Source: Nitrospirota bacterium
Lineage (GTDB): Bacteria > Nitrospirota > Nitrospiria > Nitrospirales > UBA8639
Length of the DNA: 5,873 nucleotides
NCBI GenBank assembly: GCA_029865515.1
Contig: JAOUGQ010000197.1
Coordinates: 1-5,873, forward strand
Direction: 5' to 3'
Shown here: piece by piece, positions 5,427 to 5,873 of the stretch
Numbering within the stretch: position 1 is the first letter of the stretch
Layout of the letters: the number at the start of each line of letters is the position of its first letter
Translations under genes and position numbers: made by a program
Notes under the pieces: model-generated
Told to the model about the DNA's origin: nothing
Databases searched by the model: none
The model's input: only the letters and a program-made list of their open reading frames with translations

Positions 5427-5873
5427 GGAGCCTTTCCTCCCAGCGGTTTTCCGGCCACGCTCAACGCAGTTCTGACCTGTTGATACTCCGCGTCCGTAAA
5501 AAGCAACTCACAGGGAACGGGACCATCTCCAGGTTTGGCCTCGTCCAACACCTCAAGGACCCGATCAAATTCCGCCTGGCTGATATCCTTCCCCCCAAGC
5601 CCTCCGATAAACGATCGCATCACCGGAGGACGTTCACGGGCTGAGGCCACCGTACCCGCGACTTCCTGATACAGAATACCTCCTAAGCCGGGCGAAATAT
5701 TCTGATCAATCACACCGACCGCCTTTCGGCCAGTCAGCAACCTGGCCAGCGCTGCAGCCGGTTGAGGTCGAATCACACGCAACCGGACTAAGCCCACTTT
5801 TCGCCCCTGTTCCCGCCAACGGTTCACGGCAGCTTTCCCTTTTGTCGAAAATGACCCGGCCATCACCAACACG
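5423..5873 (-). CDS. porA: 2-oxoacid (pyruvate-type):ferredoxin oxidoreductase alpha subunit, C-terminal part
   Basis: This is the 3' end of a gene whose start lies beyond the window; the visible part encodes about 149 residues. It corresponds to the C-terminal portion of PorA-type subunits. The fragment opens with VLVMAGSFSTKGK, followed by a GRKVGLVRLRVIRPQP strand-turn (residues 23-38), then AVGVIDQNISPGLGG (51-65), and ends the domain with FIGGLGGKDIS (88-98). These are the usual VGL..R.FRP, D.N.S.G and GLGGRD landmarks of the family. The alpha subunit contributes to the thiamine/substrate pocket and CoA handling together with PorB. The first visible codons are not a start: GTG at 5872 is an internal valine. 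Its TGA overlaps the porB ATG as ATGA. Substrate assignment (pyruvate or a branched-chain 2-oxoacid) cannot be settled from this part. Confidence 0.88.
   Translation of the reverse strand, partial: VLVMAGSFSTKGKAAVNRWREQGRKVGLVRLRVIRPQPAAALARLLTGRKAVGVIDQNISPGLGGILYQEVAGTVASARERPPVMRSFIGGLGGKDISQAEFDRVLEVLDEAKPGDGPVPCELLFTDAEYQQVRTALSVAGKPLGGKAP

Overview
The window is a tightly packed gene block read entirely from the minus strand, so transcription runs from the high-coordinate end to the low-coordinate end. In that order it encodes: the C-terminal part of a 2-oxoacid:ferredoxin oxidoreductase alpha subunit (PorA-type), its beta subunit (PorB-type), a 370-residue amino-acid dehydrogenase of the Glu/Leu/Phe/Val family, 2,4-diaminopentanoate dehydrogenase (Ord), both subunits of 2-amino-4-oxopentanoate thiolase (OrtA, OrtB), the small subunit of D-ornithine 4,5-aminomutase (OraS), and the first codons of what should be the large subunit (OraE).

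The lower 3.2 kb (1-3186) is the ornithine oxidation module known from amino-acid-fermenting clostridia, in the order ord-ortA-ortB-oraS-oraE. D-ornithine is rearranged to 2,4-diaminopentanoate by the B12/PLP-dependent OraSE. Ord oxidatively deaminates that to 2-amino-4-oxopentanoate. OrtAB cleaves it with CoA to acetyl-CoA and alanine. The upper 2.5 kb (3309-5873) encodes enzymes that could handle the resulting carbon: an amino-acid dehydrogenase whose pocket residues do not look like those of a glutamate dehydrogenase, and a thiamine-diphosphate, iron-sulfur 2-oxoacid oxidoreductase. An attractive but unproven reading is ornithine -> acetyl-CoA + alanine, alanine -> pyruvate, pyruvate -> acetyl-CoA + CO2 + reduced ferredoxin. 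Branched-chain amino-acid oxidation is an equally possible job for the upper pair.

Junctions are mostly overlaps: ATGA overlaps at porA/porB, ortA/ortB and oraS/oraE, an 8-nt overlap at ord/ortA and a 23-nt overlap at ortB/oraS. The only real gap is 122 nt between the dehydrogenase and ord (3187-3308). It holds a short inverted repeat, a pair of 7-nt direct repeats and a possible -10 element, so ord may be the head of its own transcript. No RNA gene, mobile element or CRISPR array is visible.

The base composition is moderate to slightly GC-rich by eye, unlike the AT-rich clostridia in which this pathway was worked out. The gene content points to an anaerobic or facultative bacterium that oxidises amino acids through ferredoxin. 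I cannot name the lineage from the sequence alone. The main anomaly is an in-frame TGA after 21 codons of oraE, exactly at the window edge.
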